Below are positions 44,933 through 56,660 of a DNA stretch of 64,000 nt, one piece after another. The notes under the pieces are model-generated. The model had not been told where the DNA came from, did no database searches, and was given only the letters and a program-made list of their open reading frames with translations. A program made the position numbers and the translations under genes. How positions within the stretch are numbered: position 1 is the stretch's first letter; each line of letters starts with the position of its first letter. Origin of the DNA: Lycorma delicatula (Eukaryota > Arthropoda > Insecta > Hemiptera > Fulgoridae); contig NC_134463.1 of the NCBI RefSeq assembly GCF_047948215.1, positions 52,263,201 to 52,327,200 of the forward strand, in the 5' to 3' direction.

Positions 44933-46469
44933 TATTTGATATGAGTCAAAGTCATTTAAAATTTAAAAAACAGCCATTCTCAAGAATAAGAATCATCCTA
45001 TATCAGAGAAACTTTTACATGCTATATTCTTCATTAAATTACATTTGAAGTTGCTTATCTGTAAAATTTAAATTATATTCAGCCTTACAACTTACATCAT
45101 AGTATAGTTTCCACCATTATTCTAAAAGAAAGCAAATCTGATTGGTTCTCTTTTACCTCAAGTCCTTCATACCGTCAGACTTACAAGAAAATCTTAAGAC
45201 TGATTGTGTAAAGCGACAAATTTGCGTATTCATTGTGTTGTGAAACATGCGATGTAGATGTAATACGGATTCTACTAACAAAGAAAATATATATATTTTC
45301 AGAGATTTATTAATTTTTTTTTTATCAAGTATATTTATAATTTTTACATTCGTTTTTAAAAATCTTTGCACAAGTTCGTTTATTCGATTTTTAATGAATA
45401 TCATCTAATAAATTTGTTCTGTTAGTTTCATAAAGAAATTTTGTCTCTAATCCGTGATTTTATTTTTATAGGAAACAATATCAGCACTTTTATAATTAGC
45501 ATTTATCCAGCAATATTTAGTAAATCACTAAAAAATGTTTGATATCCATTCCAAGCAAATCAATACAACCACTCTGAAGTGCACGGGAACAAATATATAA
45601 TTCAGACAACTGATTCTGTACCTTGTTTAGTCAGATAAGCTTATTAGATAAAGTGAATTTTTATGAAAATCTCTACAAAATTTTCCCAAAAGTTTTTTAC
45701 GTACCGTAATATTTAATAGACATAAATTATAACGTAAAGAATCGATTTAAGTTTAGATAATTTAGATTTCATTTTCTATTATAGTCTTATAATATTAAAA
45801 ATGTAGTAATTACTTTAGAATATAATTGAGATTTGGTTGAGTTTTTAATGAAGGAAACTTCAAATTCTTAAACATTTATACGGAATTCATATTTTTTACT
45901 GGAAGGATTTTTTTGCGTAATATAGATAATTTAAATGAGAAAATAAAACCTTTTTACATTTTATTATTATGTATAACATAAAATAAAAAATTCTATTTCG
46001 TGTAGAAGTTACTCGTAGATTAATACTCATAGATATATTAAAACGTGTAACCTTTAACTTGAATAGTTAAATAACAAGAGGAACAGTAACGTGATTTCCT
46101 TAGATTCTACAACAAGGAATCTCAACCCACTTCTGGGATTTATTTTACTTCCTTGACTGGTTTTATCTTAATCGGATTTGTTCCAAATAGATGTAACCAT
46201 CAGAAATTGAACCAACTAAATCCAGTCTGTATTTATGAATATATATCTAAAAATAACAAATTCTGAAATTCAACAATTTCATTTTGGCCTCATCTGACAA
46301 ATATATTATAAATAATCAATAAAAATCAGTTCTTGAAATTCTGCTATCTCATAAGTGTATTTGTGCGCGCGCGTGCGATAATTAATCTTGTTTGAAAATT
46401 TATATATATTTTAATAAATATTCGAATCGTATTTGATATACAGGGCTTTTATTTTACAAATAAATATAC

Positions 46470-46525
<56 letters not shown>

Positions 46526-47434
46526 TTTTTTTTAATTTATTAATATTTACACTGTAAAGGTTTTTATTCAAATATAAATATTATTTAATACTAATAAATG
46601 GGTATTGATTCCACATTTATCACAATTTTCTTTTTAAAAATGTTTGTTGTTTTACCAAATATTTTGATATTTCAAATCGATATTCTTAGGAATGCGAGTT
46701 ATTTCACTAGTCTAAACTGTGAAAATCATATAATAATTTACCATAAAGAGTGTATTGTAGAATTTAGGATTTTAATGTGGTAAAAATCTTTTAATGTAAT
46801 ATTATCAATCAGCAGATAGATCAATTAGCTTAATTTAGACTTATTAATTTAGTTTAAAATACCCGCGGTTCTAAAATAAGAAATATATACGTTTACTTTA
46901 TATTTTTATATTAAAAAATGTACTTTGAAATAACTTTAAAATATACTTTGAAGGTACTGAAAAATTTGTATGACAATGTTGAATTTTATAAAATTGCCTT
47001 ATTATAAATGTTTCTGATTTTAATACTTATCACAAAAATACTGTTGATCACATTAATAGAATTTAGTAAGTCATTGTTATATTAAATCATGATCAAATAA
47101 AATTAAAGAGGCTGTGATCGACTGTGTCATAATCATACTAATGTAAGTAAAAATTACCTAGATTTTCACAAGTTAGAGTAATTCTAAGCAATGAATTTTC
47201 TCAAAAACGGACTCCTTAAATAAATTCACTTTTGAAATTTATCGATTTGTTCGAATCATTTCATACTGTAACTTATAAAATCGTAAAAAATTATGTGTAA
47301 AGTCATAAAACGTTTGTAATATCTAAGTTGTAAAAATATTATTCATTGTAGTTCATGATTTTTTTTTTTAAAGGAGCTACCAATTCGCCAATCGGGAGAT
47401 ATCATTTGTACTCATTATCTTATAATTTTTCTTT
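44933..47434. other. Long AT-rich spacer with a (TA)n tract
   Basis: A (TA)24 run lies at 46471-46518, and a short gtgcgcgcgcgtgcg tract at about 46362-46377. No gene recognised. Confidence 0.55.
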
Positions 47435-48796
47435 TCTATATATATAAAAACCAATGTTTGTTTGTCTGTCTGTTCCAACTTAACTCGAGATCTACCGGAC
47501 AGATTTGTTTAAAATTTTGCATACCTACACATCGAAGCCCGACGGTGAACATAGGCTATTTTTTGGACCTCCGACATAACGGTTGCGAGTTATCGGCGTT
47601 AAAGTTACTTTTTTCCATTTTGACAACATTGGATTCATTTGTTCGCACGCTTTAAAAGTTAAATTTCATGTGATTTTAGTTGGTTTTTTTCAATTCGATG
47701 AGGATTCGAGTTCCAATTTTGACGACACTAAACGATTTGGCGTTATCGAGTTATACGTGTAAAATTTAATTTTTTACAATTTTAACATTTTTGCATTTAA
47801 ATTTTCAAAATGACTTTGATTTTCAAGAAAAATTTAATTTTTAGCTAACATTTTTTGAAAATAACAATTGATCTAACAGCTAACATTGATCAATTTTGAA
47901 AAGGGCTGAAGTTTTAACGTACTGTTATTCCTAAGTTTCAATTGATTTAGCGCACATGCAAATGTAATTTTTACGATTCATTCATTTAAAATTTTTTACA
48001 GCTGTTTAAAAACATAAATAAATAGCTGCTTTTGTTTATCATGTGCGTGTTACTAATTTAAAGTGTGTAAAGTATTTAACTGCAATCTTTTAAATTCTGT
48101 GATCTTTTTCAAAACATCATACCATGCCGAAAATACATTCTTCAATTAAGAGAAATACAAAAAAGCACGTATGATGAAAACTGTTCGTGCGGCAGAGACT
48201 GAAGACGAAAGACAATCAACATTGGAAAGCGACCGAATACTGTGTGTATTCGGTCCAATCCCGTTCGACTGAAACAACTGAGCAACGGGAAATAGCAACT
48301 GAACAAAACTGAGCAACGAGAGGAGCGATTACGATTGACATGATCACAAACTGCTCAATCTAGGTGGGCATCAGGCATTGAATTGAAAGAATGCGCCTAT
48401 CATTACGATGCCAACTATGATTATTCCGCTCATTCGAGTGTCGCAATTGGAAAAATGGACAAAGAGTGCCCATATTGTTCTGCACTTACATTCAAAAACG
48501 AATCACAAGGAATCTGCTGTGCAAGCGGAAAAGTTAAATTGCCCGACATTGGTTTGCCACCTGAGCCTCTATTGTCGCTTCCATCAGGAACCACAAGTGA
48601 GTCAAGGTACTTTTTAACAAACATTTGCAAATACAATTCATGTTTTCAAATGACGTCATTCGGAACAGAAGAGCAAAATTAATTAACGTCAAAAATTTTC
48701 CAGTTGGAAAAAGAACTTTGGAAACCTGGGAAACCAAAGTGCCGAGCGAAGCGAGGCCTGGCTGGTAGGTCCGGCGAAGCCGGGCCGAGTGCCTAG
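47435..48796 (+). mobile_element. Helitron, internally deleted, with both termini
   Basis: The left end is TCTATATATATAAAAACC at 47435, the same start as the Helitron at 3579-5463. The right end is CTAG at 48793-48796, followed by T. Two short stems precede the right end (gccgagcgaagcgaggc at about 48751 and ggcgaagcc nearby). The interior keeps a zinc-finger segment but neither Rep nor helicase, so the copy is non-autonomous. The left flanking base is T where A is usual. Confidence 0.8.
48383..48682 (+). pseudogene. Helitron protein, N-terminal zinc-finger segment
   Basis: The frame reads ANYDYSAHSSVAIGKMDKEC, then PYCSALTFKNESQGICCASG, KVKLPDIGLPPEPLLSL and SGTTSESRYFLTNICKYNSC. This is the Cys-rich segment near the N-terminus of insect Helitron RepHel proteins (CPYCxALKFKNExxGxCCxxGKV), thought to help bind DNA. 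After FQMTSFGTEEQN the frame is lost and the Rep and helicase domains are absent. Upstream sequence (48120-48380) is a degraded version of the preceding residues. Confidence 0.85.
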
Positions 48797-48874
48797 TTTA
48801 ATATATTTTTTTTATCATGTCGTGTATTGTAAATAATTTTAGGAAGGAACAGCAGAGCCCACTGGACTGATGGA

Positions 48875-49095
48875 CTCAAGGTTAAAATCCTTGTAAAGGT
48901 AGTTACATTTATACGGATTTGAATACTAGATCATGGATACCGGTGTTCTTTGGTGGTTGAGTTTCAGATAAACACACTTTTCAGGAGTGGTCGACCTGAG
49001 ACTGTACAAAAGTACACGTCATTCACATTCATACATATCATCCTCATTCATCCTCTGAAGTAATACCTTTCGGTTGTTCCGGAGAATAAACTGAA
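48875..49095 (+). mobile_element. tRNA-derived SINE, degraded head
   Basis: The body ggataccggtgttctttggt, ggtcgacctgagactgtac and atcctcattcatcctctgaa matches 44631-44923 in reverse complement. The B box is degenerate (aaggttaaaatcc) and the A box is not recognisable. Confidence 0.8.
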
Positions 49096-49673
49096 GAAAG
49101 AAAAGGAATGATCAGTAGAAGGAGAAAAGAAGTGAAGAATAAGAAGGATGAAGGTAATAGATGAGTGAAATTTGAAAACCAAAAGGGACCCAAGAAGAAA
49201 GGATTAGGATAGAAATATATGTATATATTATATACATATATATATTACATATAATATATATTGGTGGGGTAACGGACCTGCCGCCAGGCAGAATGTCGTA
49301 TGATTTTGAATGAAATAATTTTAGCCTTAAGATTTGATTTTATTATTAATTCTTCTATTGGTAAGAAGAATCATGCACATTGATAAATATTTTTAAAGTT
49401 TAATTGGATGAGCAATAATAACAGAAATTATATTTTTTAAGTTACTTATAACTTGATTCTTCAGACGGCAAACTTGATTCCAAGAGTAGCAGTTGATCTT
49501 TTATAAGGATTTAATTATCTTATTGGCCAGATTATCTGGATGTACGAGGATTTGGCTAAAATTTAATTTACTCTAATTGGGATGAATTGCTGTTAATAAA
49601 AATTTGGAGAATTGTAAGGATGATATTTTTTATAGTATCTCATGAAAAAAATTCTTTATGTATATATATTATA
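49096..49673. other. AT-rich spacer, TA-rich palindromic patch
   Basis: TA-rich inverted sequences at 49215-49262. Nothing else recognised. Confidence 0.5.
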
Positions 49674-49675
49674 TA

Positions 49676-50465
49676 GCGTCAACTCCTGATTTTTCCCGAT
49701 AATCTAGGAAGAGGTTCGTGGATAATCCAAAATCATAGCAAAATCGCGGTTGATCCAAAAATATTATTTTATAGAGTAACATGTGTCACTCTAATAGTCT
49801 AATATTATTCTTCGATATTTATATTTAATATTTATTTACATTTATGCTATATTTACAAGTACTATATATTAAGGAATAACTGTAAATAATAAAATAAAAT
49901 ACAGTACACTGCATTACACTACCCTATTTTGTACCTGGTAAAAGTAATATCTAGAAATTTATTCAAAGTATTTGTTAACGTATAACAAAGTTTCACTATC
50001 ACTAATACTGTACGTAAATAGATTGTACATGCAGTAGTGTATCTACTAGGTAATGCATTAAAAATAAGTGTTTTAATAAAACTATTTAATGTAGTTTTAA
50101 TAGAACTACATTAGCAAACATTTATTAAAACTACAGTAGCTAACTAGAAAAAAAAATTACATAGACATTAAAGAAAAAAAATCACTCACAATGTGTTTGA
50201 AAACACTTTCTTTTAATTGAACTTCCTACTTTGCGTAGTATAATTACGTCACATAATGAATTATTGTTTTACCATACCCACAATAAATTATATACAGCGT
50301 TAACATATTCAAAACAAGCACACTTTCAAGTAGAAAATAAATTAGGAAGTAAAACCTACCACAAAACGATGAAAAACGTTAAATATTTAGTTTCAAGCTT
50401 TTTAAACTTCTTTTTCGAGAGGTATCGCAGTTAAACCCGGCTCGCGGATAATCGGGAGGCGACTG
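49676..50465. mobile_element. Tigger/pogo-like non-autonomous DNA transposon
   Basis: The left end gcgtcaactcctgatttttc and the right end, read inward as cagtcgcctcccgattatcc, form a degenerate terminal inverted repeat. They are flanked by TA (49674-49675 and 50466-50467). The interior (~700 bp) is AT-rich with no transposase remnant. It would depend on a pogo-type transposase from another copy. It is not the same family as 31843-33000. Confidence 0.65.
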
Positions 50466-50990
50466 TATTAATTTTAAAAGACCACTCACAGCAGTTTTAT
50501 TATGAAATACGCAATGTACTCAAAAAATCTAGAACCTAATGATACATCAGAAATAAAAATCCAATTTTTCTTCAATTACAATAGTTTACCATTTCAACTT
50601 TTTATTTTGTTCTGTTAATACTGTTAATACATCAGAGATCAACTACAAACTATTTGTTTCTCAATTTATCATAATTTTTCCTTCCATTATCCCCCTAAGC
50701 CTTCCAAATCTATTTCCTGACTTCTTTTTCTCCCTTCATAGTCTCAGTTGCTGAATGTTACAAAGAAAATTAAAAAATCTAATTATATTTAAATAATGGA
50801 ATCAAAAATAATAATTGAATAAAGTACAAGATCATAATAGGATGAACAAATCATAAACAATCAGTTTGATACATGATCCAAGCTTGAATTTTTACCACTG
50901 TTTCTTATTATTATTATTCTTCTTTACACCTTTTTTACTATATTCATTAAATTTATATTTCTTCATTAATTTCTAAAACCATATTTTATG
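50466..50990. other. AT-rich spacer, nothing recognised
   Basis: Nothing recognisable on either strand. Confidence 0.5.
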
Positions 50991-50991
50991 T

Positions 50992-51597
50992 ATGTTACGT
51001 GCCACAATTATAACGGTTGTGTGTGAACACACAAATTATATCCCAGTATATAATGGTAGGACACTCACACAAATGGCTCCCAGTATTGAGCCACATACCA
51101 ACCCCGAACCTGCGTCGTATGAACGCTCTTATAATAGAGTACAAGAAGATTATGGACAATCGAAACCTACCAGTACATGAGGACATTGAGGATGTCAATC
51201 ATGGTCACCTTCGATCTAGAAATCGACCGATCAAAACAGCAATTGCTGCCACAGAGGAAGGATTTAACCTAACTGACGCCTGGTGTCAACAATGGACCAC
51301 AAAGCAGAATAACCAAATTCCATGTATTACTCAAAATCCGCCGGGTTTTGACTTGCCACGTAAGACACGGTCAACGCTAAATAGAATACGAACTCAGCAT
51401 GGTAGGTAAGTCTATTCGTCTATTTCCTATAAAAGGGGTAAATCACCGACGCCCCTTTGCGAGTGTGGTGAAAATCAAAATGTTAAACACATCACAGAAG
51501 TTTGCCCTAGAACAGCGTATGAAGGGACTCCTGAAAATTACCTGATGGCGACTCTAGAATCAGTAGCTTATATTAATTTGTTAAATGTTTGTTTGTA
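50992..51597 (+). pseudogene. Non-LTR retrotransposon ORF2, C-terminal relic, clade unassigned
   Basis: The plus strand reads WLPVLSHIPTPNLRRMNA, LIIEYKKIMDNRNLPVHEDI, and RKTRSTLNRIRTQHGR (frame 51017-51409). A stop follows, then PTPLCECGENQNVKHITEVC and RTAYEGTPENYL, ending in a stop at 51597. A C-X-C...H-X4-C cluster after TLNRIRTxxGR is typical of the end of several non-LTR ORF2 proteins. The reverse transcriptase upstream is not preserved. It differs from the R1-like and Jockey tails in this window. Confidence 0.7.
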
Positions 51598-51775
51598 ATT
51601 TTTGACTGTAATTGGTGTTGTGTCTTGGTGCCATACGCTAATTAAAATATCCCAATTACCCAAAAATGACATATCTAATAACTCTCAAGAATAACAAGAA
51701 TCTAATGCTAAGTTTACTGATGAAAATTTAGAAGCGAATTTTTTTCATTTGTGTTTTTCATTGTGTTAATATATA

Positions 51776-53108
51776 CAGGAAGTCCCATATAAAACGCAAC
51801 CCATCAATCACTCATCCATGAAATTTCAAAAGTCAAGCTTACTCCCTTACTCGTTACTGAAATGGACTCGTCCAACATCTGAACATCACGGCGACGCAGT
51901 AGAACACTACCGATAGTAACAACAATGCAATGATAACGTTCAGTGTATTGCTAGAGACAATATGGTGTTTTCGCTAGATGAATGTGTTTTCATTGTTGAG
52001 TCGTACTTCAGTACGAAATTAGTAGTTGCAGTGCAAGATTTGTTTCGCCATAAGTGCCCAAATAAACCAGCTCCTAACAAAACATCAGCATTAAGGTTAG
52101 TTGCAAAATTTAGAGAGACCGGTTCTGTTAATAACAAGGAACACAAAAGATCTGCGTCAGTGTTGAATACAGATACAGTCACTGAAATCAAAGACCGATT
52201 ACTCGCCTTCCCAAATAAATCGATCAGACGTTTGTCTGCTGAAATTAATTTGTCTAAATCAACTGTTCATCGGGCGACCAAACAATTACAATTACGACCC
52301 TATCGCATTCAAACGGTTCATCGACTTCTTGAGCCCGACAAAGAAAAACGGCTAAAATATTGTCAACGATTCCATCGATTTCTGAGTGAGGGAATTAATG
52401 TTATGGATTCGTTATTTTGCACAGATGAAGCACGGTTTCATTTGGATGGCTACGTAAACAGCCAAAACAGTAGAATTTGGAGTGCTGAAAATCCCCACGT
52501 TTATCACGAAAAACAATTATACCCGCAGAAGTTGGGCGTGTGATGCACGATATCGCGGAAGAAAATAATCGGTCCTATTTTTTTCGAGTACACAATTAAT
52601 GCAGAACGATATCAGGATATTTTATTTTAGTTCATTGCACTCTTGGAAGAGGAAGACAGACACTGCTGGCTACAACATGACGGTGCGACATCGCACTACG
52701 CAGGTTCAACTTCTGATTTCGTTGAGGAATTCTTTGGTAATCGTGTTATCGGTCGAGGCTTGTGGCCACCAAGATCTCCAGATTTGACTGCGGCGGATTT
52801 TTTTCTAGGGAGTTACCTCAAAGAAAAAGCCTATAGCAACAAACTACGAACACTTGAACAATTGAAAGTCAATATTGAACAAGCTGTATTAAATATCCAG
52901 TCACAAACTTTGAAAAAAGTTGCAAGAAACGCTGTAAAAAGAATTGAAGCTTGTATTCAAGATGGCGGCCACATCCAACATTTACTCTAAATGTAAGGTA
53001 ATGGATGGTAATAATAAAAATTACATTTACATTTACACATGCCTTTTTATTATTTCAATACCTACCAATATAAGGTTGGGTTGCGTTTTATATGGGACAC
53101 TCTTTGCA
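51776..53108 (+). mobile_element. mariner-superfamily transposon, nearly complete
   Basis: The inner terminal inverted repeats match perfectly: gtcccatataaaacgcaacc from 51782, and its reverse complement ending at 53098. The outermost bases match less well. TA flanks the element (51774-51775 and 53109-53110), the standard mariner target duplication. A single transposase gene occupies 51962-52990. Only two nonsense codons separate this copy from an open frame, so it is a recent relic. Confidence 0.9.
51962..52990 (+). pseudogene. mariner-type transposase with two in-frame stop codons
   Basis: One frame of 342 sense or nonsense codons spans the gene. Residues 1-120 contain two helix-turn-helix regions (ALRLVAKFRETGSV and IRRLSAEINLSKSTVHR) that would bind the inverted repeats. 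The catalytic Asp residues are D155 (FCTDEARFH), D240 (WLQHDGATSH) and D274 (WPPRSPDLTA). There are 33 residues between the last two by my count, one fewer than the 34 of classic mariners. The end is CIQDGGHIQHLL. Stops occur at codon 194 (TGA, probably from TGG) and codon 220 (TAG, probably from CAG). There are no frameshifts. The ATG at 51962 matches the usual distance to the first helix. Confidence 0.9.
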
Positions 53109-53172
53109 TATTGTAAAACTCATGTTATCTGCTCTAAAAGTAAAATTTGATTATAAAAACTCCTTTTAATCA

Positions 53173-53350
53173 TGGCACGTAAAATAGAAAATGGAACGTG
53201 CATGTTGTCACAGTGTGAAAAATGTCCAGGCACTAATGAAGTGGCCCAGATTATTGCAAGAGAGTTGGGATGATTTTGATTCTGAAATTACCTTCAATAG
53301 TATGTCAAACACAACATTCAACCTGGAAAGTGAGACTTTTAATGTGTTTA
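53173..53350 (+). pseudogene. Possible fragment of an unidentified transposon protein
   Basis: Frames read MARKIENGTCMLSQCEKC, PGTNEVAQIIARELG, then after a one-base shift DDFDSEITFNSMSNTTF. A Cys cluster followed by DxEIxxKQW-like text occurs in some uncharacterised arthropod repeat proteins as I recall, but the match is short and unverified. Confidence 0.3.
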
Positions 53351-53506
53351 TTATAGAAATTAACTAAATAGTGAACATTGAAATCCAGGTATTTTATATG
53401 CATTAAAGCTAGAAGAAAGAATGAGAACGGTAAAGTAAAGCAACAGAATAATGTTCTTTGTAAAATTAAGTTAGATGCACTGTTTCAACTCAGTAGGAAA
53501 AAACTT

Positions 53507-54487
53507 CTGGTGGCGCTCTATCGCCATCAGGCGCAACAAAGAGAGACTGGCGAGGACGCACAGGTGTGTGCTCCTAGGTGTTGTGTCCGCATACAGGACA
53601 GTGTCCTATGCCGCCCTGTGCGTGTTATCGGGTACACCTCCTATTGACCTAATCGCAAAAAAGAGGGTGGAGAGGACACAAGGCAAGCCAGAACAAGAGG
53701 TCAGGGATGCCGTTTATATTATCTGGCAGGAAAGATGGTCGCAGGAAGCTGTGGGTCGATGGACGAGAACCCTCATCCCCAACATCAAGCCATGGTTGTC
53801 GAGAAGATTTGGTGAGGTTGATCATCACCTATCGCAGTTTTTTACAGGACATGGTTCCTTCAATAACTACCTGCACAAAATAGGCAAGAGAGAAGAGCCA
53901 ATTTTCAACTACTGCAACGAGATAGATGATGCTGAGCACACCTTTTTTGAGTGCAATAGGTGGGACACACTTAGACATAGTAAGGCACTCACAGGTATAA
54001 CTCCAGAGACAACAATAGACTACATGCTAAGAAGCGAGTCAAACTGGAATAATTTTGCTAGTTTTTGTTCGACAAGTTGTTCTACAGAAATACTCCGATG
54101 AGAGAAGACAAGGTGTTGGCTAGAATACGACTGGGTGGACAGCCACCCATACGACTGGGTGAGGTCCAGCATGCTGCGGTGTGTTGGCACTGATGAGCCA
54201 CCAAGGACTCCACGGGTAACAGTCAGGCAAGAGCACACTGAATACTGAAGGGACCCGGTACCGCGTCGCGGCGAACTGGGTCTGGCGTGGTGTATTAGTA
54301 TTGCCCTTTTGGGTCCTCAAGGGGCCAATATTGATAAAGAACTCTCAAAAAGAGCTAACTGGTAGGCCGACCTGCCTTGCCGGTATATAGCCGGTAGGTG
54401 GGGAGGCCTATTTGAGTTTAAAGACACTCCCCTGGGCGTAATACCAACAAGTCGGTCCGGCCCAGGGGAGCTGAGAAAAAAAAAAAA
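53507..54487 (+). mobile_element. 5'-truncated R1-like retrotransposon insertion with target duplication
   Basis: The 12-base sequence aggaaaaaactt occurs at 53495-53506 and 54488-54499. Between them lies a plus-strand ORF2 end, a GC-rich 3' UTR and an A tail. The 3' UTR carries a perfect 11 bp stem (54427-54437 with 54460-54470) just before the tail. The insertion belongs to a different subfamily from 33544 and 61947, judged by its UTR. Confidence 0.88.
53510..54101 (+). pseudogene. R1-like ORF2 C-terminal region
   Basis: The frame reads RRNKERLARTHRCVLLG, VVSAYRTVSYAALCVLSGT, PPIDLIAKKRVER, RWTRTLIPNIKPWLSRRFG, EVDHHLSQFFTGHGSF and NNYLHKIGKREEP. A zinc-knuckle region follows, FNYCNEIDDAEHTFFEC, in which the first Cys is replaced by Phe. 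The ORF continues through TGITPETTIDYML and is broken by a frame change near 54060. It represents the part after the reverse transcriptase thumb; the catalytic domains were lost on insertion. Confidence 0.88.
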
Positions 54488-54499
54488 AGGAAAAAACTT

Positions 54500-54862
54500 T
54501 TCTCTTTCCAAATATCTCTCTTTTTCTTCTTTTTCTTCTTTTATTTTGAAGTTTTAACTATCTGATCAATAGTAGACGATGATTCGAATATTAAGCAATC
54601 ATTGTATTGTGTATCATTGTAATATTTTGCTTTTATCAATATTGTTAAATTTTTCTGTGATTTCTTTTCTATAGATACTCTTCGATTTAAATCCTTTTAA
54701 ACTTCTAAATTATATGAAGGATTTTAACTCAAGCGACGCATTAACCGTACTTATTCATTACTAATTCTCATAACTTAATATTTGAAATATATTAAGGGTG
54801 TATTTCTATATTACACTGCGCATATAAATGTTTTATTTGTATTTTTTAGTGTGATGATGAAA
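54500..54862. other. AT-rich spacer, nothing recognised
   Basis: A tctttt-rich run follows the R1-like tail. Nothing else recognised. Confidence 0.5.
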
Positions 54863-55150
54863 TTTTTTTTTTTTGTCTTCAGTCATTTGACTGGTTTGAT
54901 GCAGCTCTCCAAGATTCCCTGTCTAGTGCTAGTCGTTTCATTTCAGTATACCCTCTACATCCTACATCCCTAACAATTTGTTTTACATATTCCAAACGTG
55001 GCCTGCCTACACAATTTTTTCCTTCTACCTGTCCTTCCAATATTAAAGCGACTATTTCAGGATGCCTTAGTATGTGGCCTATAAGTCTGACTCTTCTTTT
55101 AACTATATTTTTCCAAATGCTTCTTTCTTCATCTATTTGCCGCTATACCT
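54863..55150 (-). pseudogene. Short 5'-truncated RTE-like copy
   Basis: The T run at 54863-54874 (A tail) is followed by gtcttcagtcatttgactgg and ~270 bases matching 35568-35850 with roughly eight differences by eye. The match ends at ccgctatacc. A short repeat, tgaaat, flanks both ends and may be the target duplication. It encodes only the last ~90 residues of the protein (minus strand), including the GRPRLEY region. Confidence 0.9.
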
Positions 55151-56049
55151 GAAATAATGAAATATGCGTTTTTAATTTAAAAAAATATTTTAATGTCTTA
55201 TATATAAACCAAGTAATATATCAGTATAATTTTTATTATAATAATAATAATACAGTATAAACATTTTTAGAAATTACTTAACATTTCATACATTTTAATT
55301 GAAAAATAAAAAAAAACCTTATCAACAAAACAGAATTTGTTTGTAAAAATCTTTTTGTTATCCTTTTGTTTATTTCAAAACGATAGAAAAATGTGACTTA
55401 AATGGTAAACTTTTTAAAAACTAAGTTTGAAAATAACGTAATACTTTTGAGATAAAATTTTATGATGTATATAACAATGTTTGTTTTTTTAATATTTTTA
55501 TAAACACAAATTAACTTTTTATGTTGACTGTACTTTTCAACAGTTTGTAAGCAATATGAAATAGGCAATAAAAACTTTTTTACCGTCTCTAGTTAACTGG
55601 GTTCTCATATAAACAATGAGAATTGTGGGAGCTATATACAATATAAATTTTACGAAGTACCAGTTCTGTACGTTGTTTTTCGAGACATAACAAAACAAGT
55701 ATCTACTCATTACGAGAAAGGCAGTTATTACTTAAGGAACTTAAAAGACAAACTTACCTTAAGTAATGACTCCATGAACTGTCAACCCAGCAGTTCAGTT
55801 CAACAACTAACTCACGTTATTTTGTTGAATTTTTTTTTTTTATTATATGTTACTGACTTTTTACCATCGTTAAATTTAATAAGGGCCAAGGGAGAAAATA
55901 ACGATGTAACTTTAATGTCATGATATTTTTCATTAGTTTTTATTACTATATTTGGGTACAGTAAATAGCACTACCACACAGTACATTGAATAAAATTACA
56001 GTGTAATTACATATCTACTATAATAATAAACTTTTTACTTATCAGTGTC
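55151..56049. other. AT-rich spacer with one hairpin
   Basis: The arms attacttaagg (55727-55737) and ccttaagtaat (55757-55767) pair perfectly around a 19-base loop. No gene recognised. Confidence 0.5.
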
Positions 56050-56660
56050 AATGTGAAAAGAAGATGTTTTCAGATTTCAACAAACACATCCATTTTGACT
56101 AGTTTCAGCGTGACGTCTGTACGTACGAATGTGCGTATGTATCTCGCATAACTCAAAAAGGATTAGCTGCAGGATGTTAAAATTTTGGATTTAGAAGTGT
56201 TGTAATATCTAATTGTGCACCTCCCTTTTTATTGCAATCGACTGGACCAAAAGTGTCTAAAAAAGCCAAAAATCAAAAAAGTTTGATTTTGGACTTTTTT
56301 TAACTGCAGTAAGAAGCCTTACTTATGATAACGATTTATCATAAGTGGTACTTATTTTCACTAGTTCCACAGTTATAGCCAAATAAAATTTTAATTAATG
56401 AAATATTTGGATCTTACAAGCGGAAGACACATCGGTTCAAATCCGACTTCATCTCCTTTTTTTTAATTTAAATATATTGATTTATTAATAATTATTAACC
56501 TCTGGTTGTAAAAAGTAAATTCAGTAATAATAATAAAAAAATGAAAAATATCAGAAGTTATTAATGAAATAAAATTTTATGTACTTTTCATTTAAAAAAA
56601 ATGTGTATATGTAATTTAATAAGCGTAAAGGAAGTCATGTAGTGTCTACATCAGATGATA
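56050..56660 (-). repeat. Dispersed repeat, near full-length copy with tRNA-like T arm
   Basis: Matches 40555-41242 in order, starting near agatgttttcagatttcaac and ending agtgtctacatcagatgat. The block acatcggttcaaatccgact (about 56430) is a good T-arm/B-box match (ggttcaaatcc within pairing atcgg/ccgac). No A box is apparent upstream, so it is only half of a tRNA-like unit. Confidence 0.8.

Noticed and set aside
56430..56450. Functional tRNA gene at the T-arm-like block
   Set aside because: No A box, anticodon arm or acceptor stem could be built around it, and it recurs inside a dispersed repeat.
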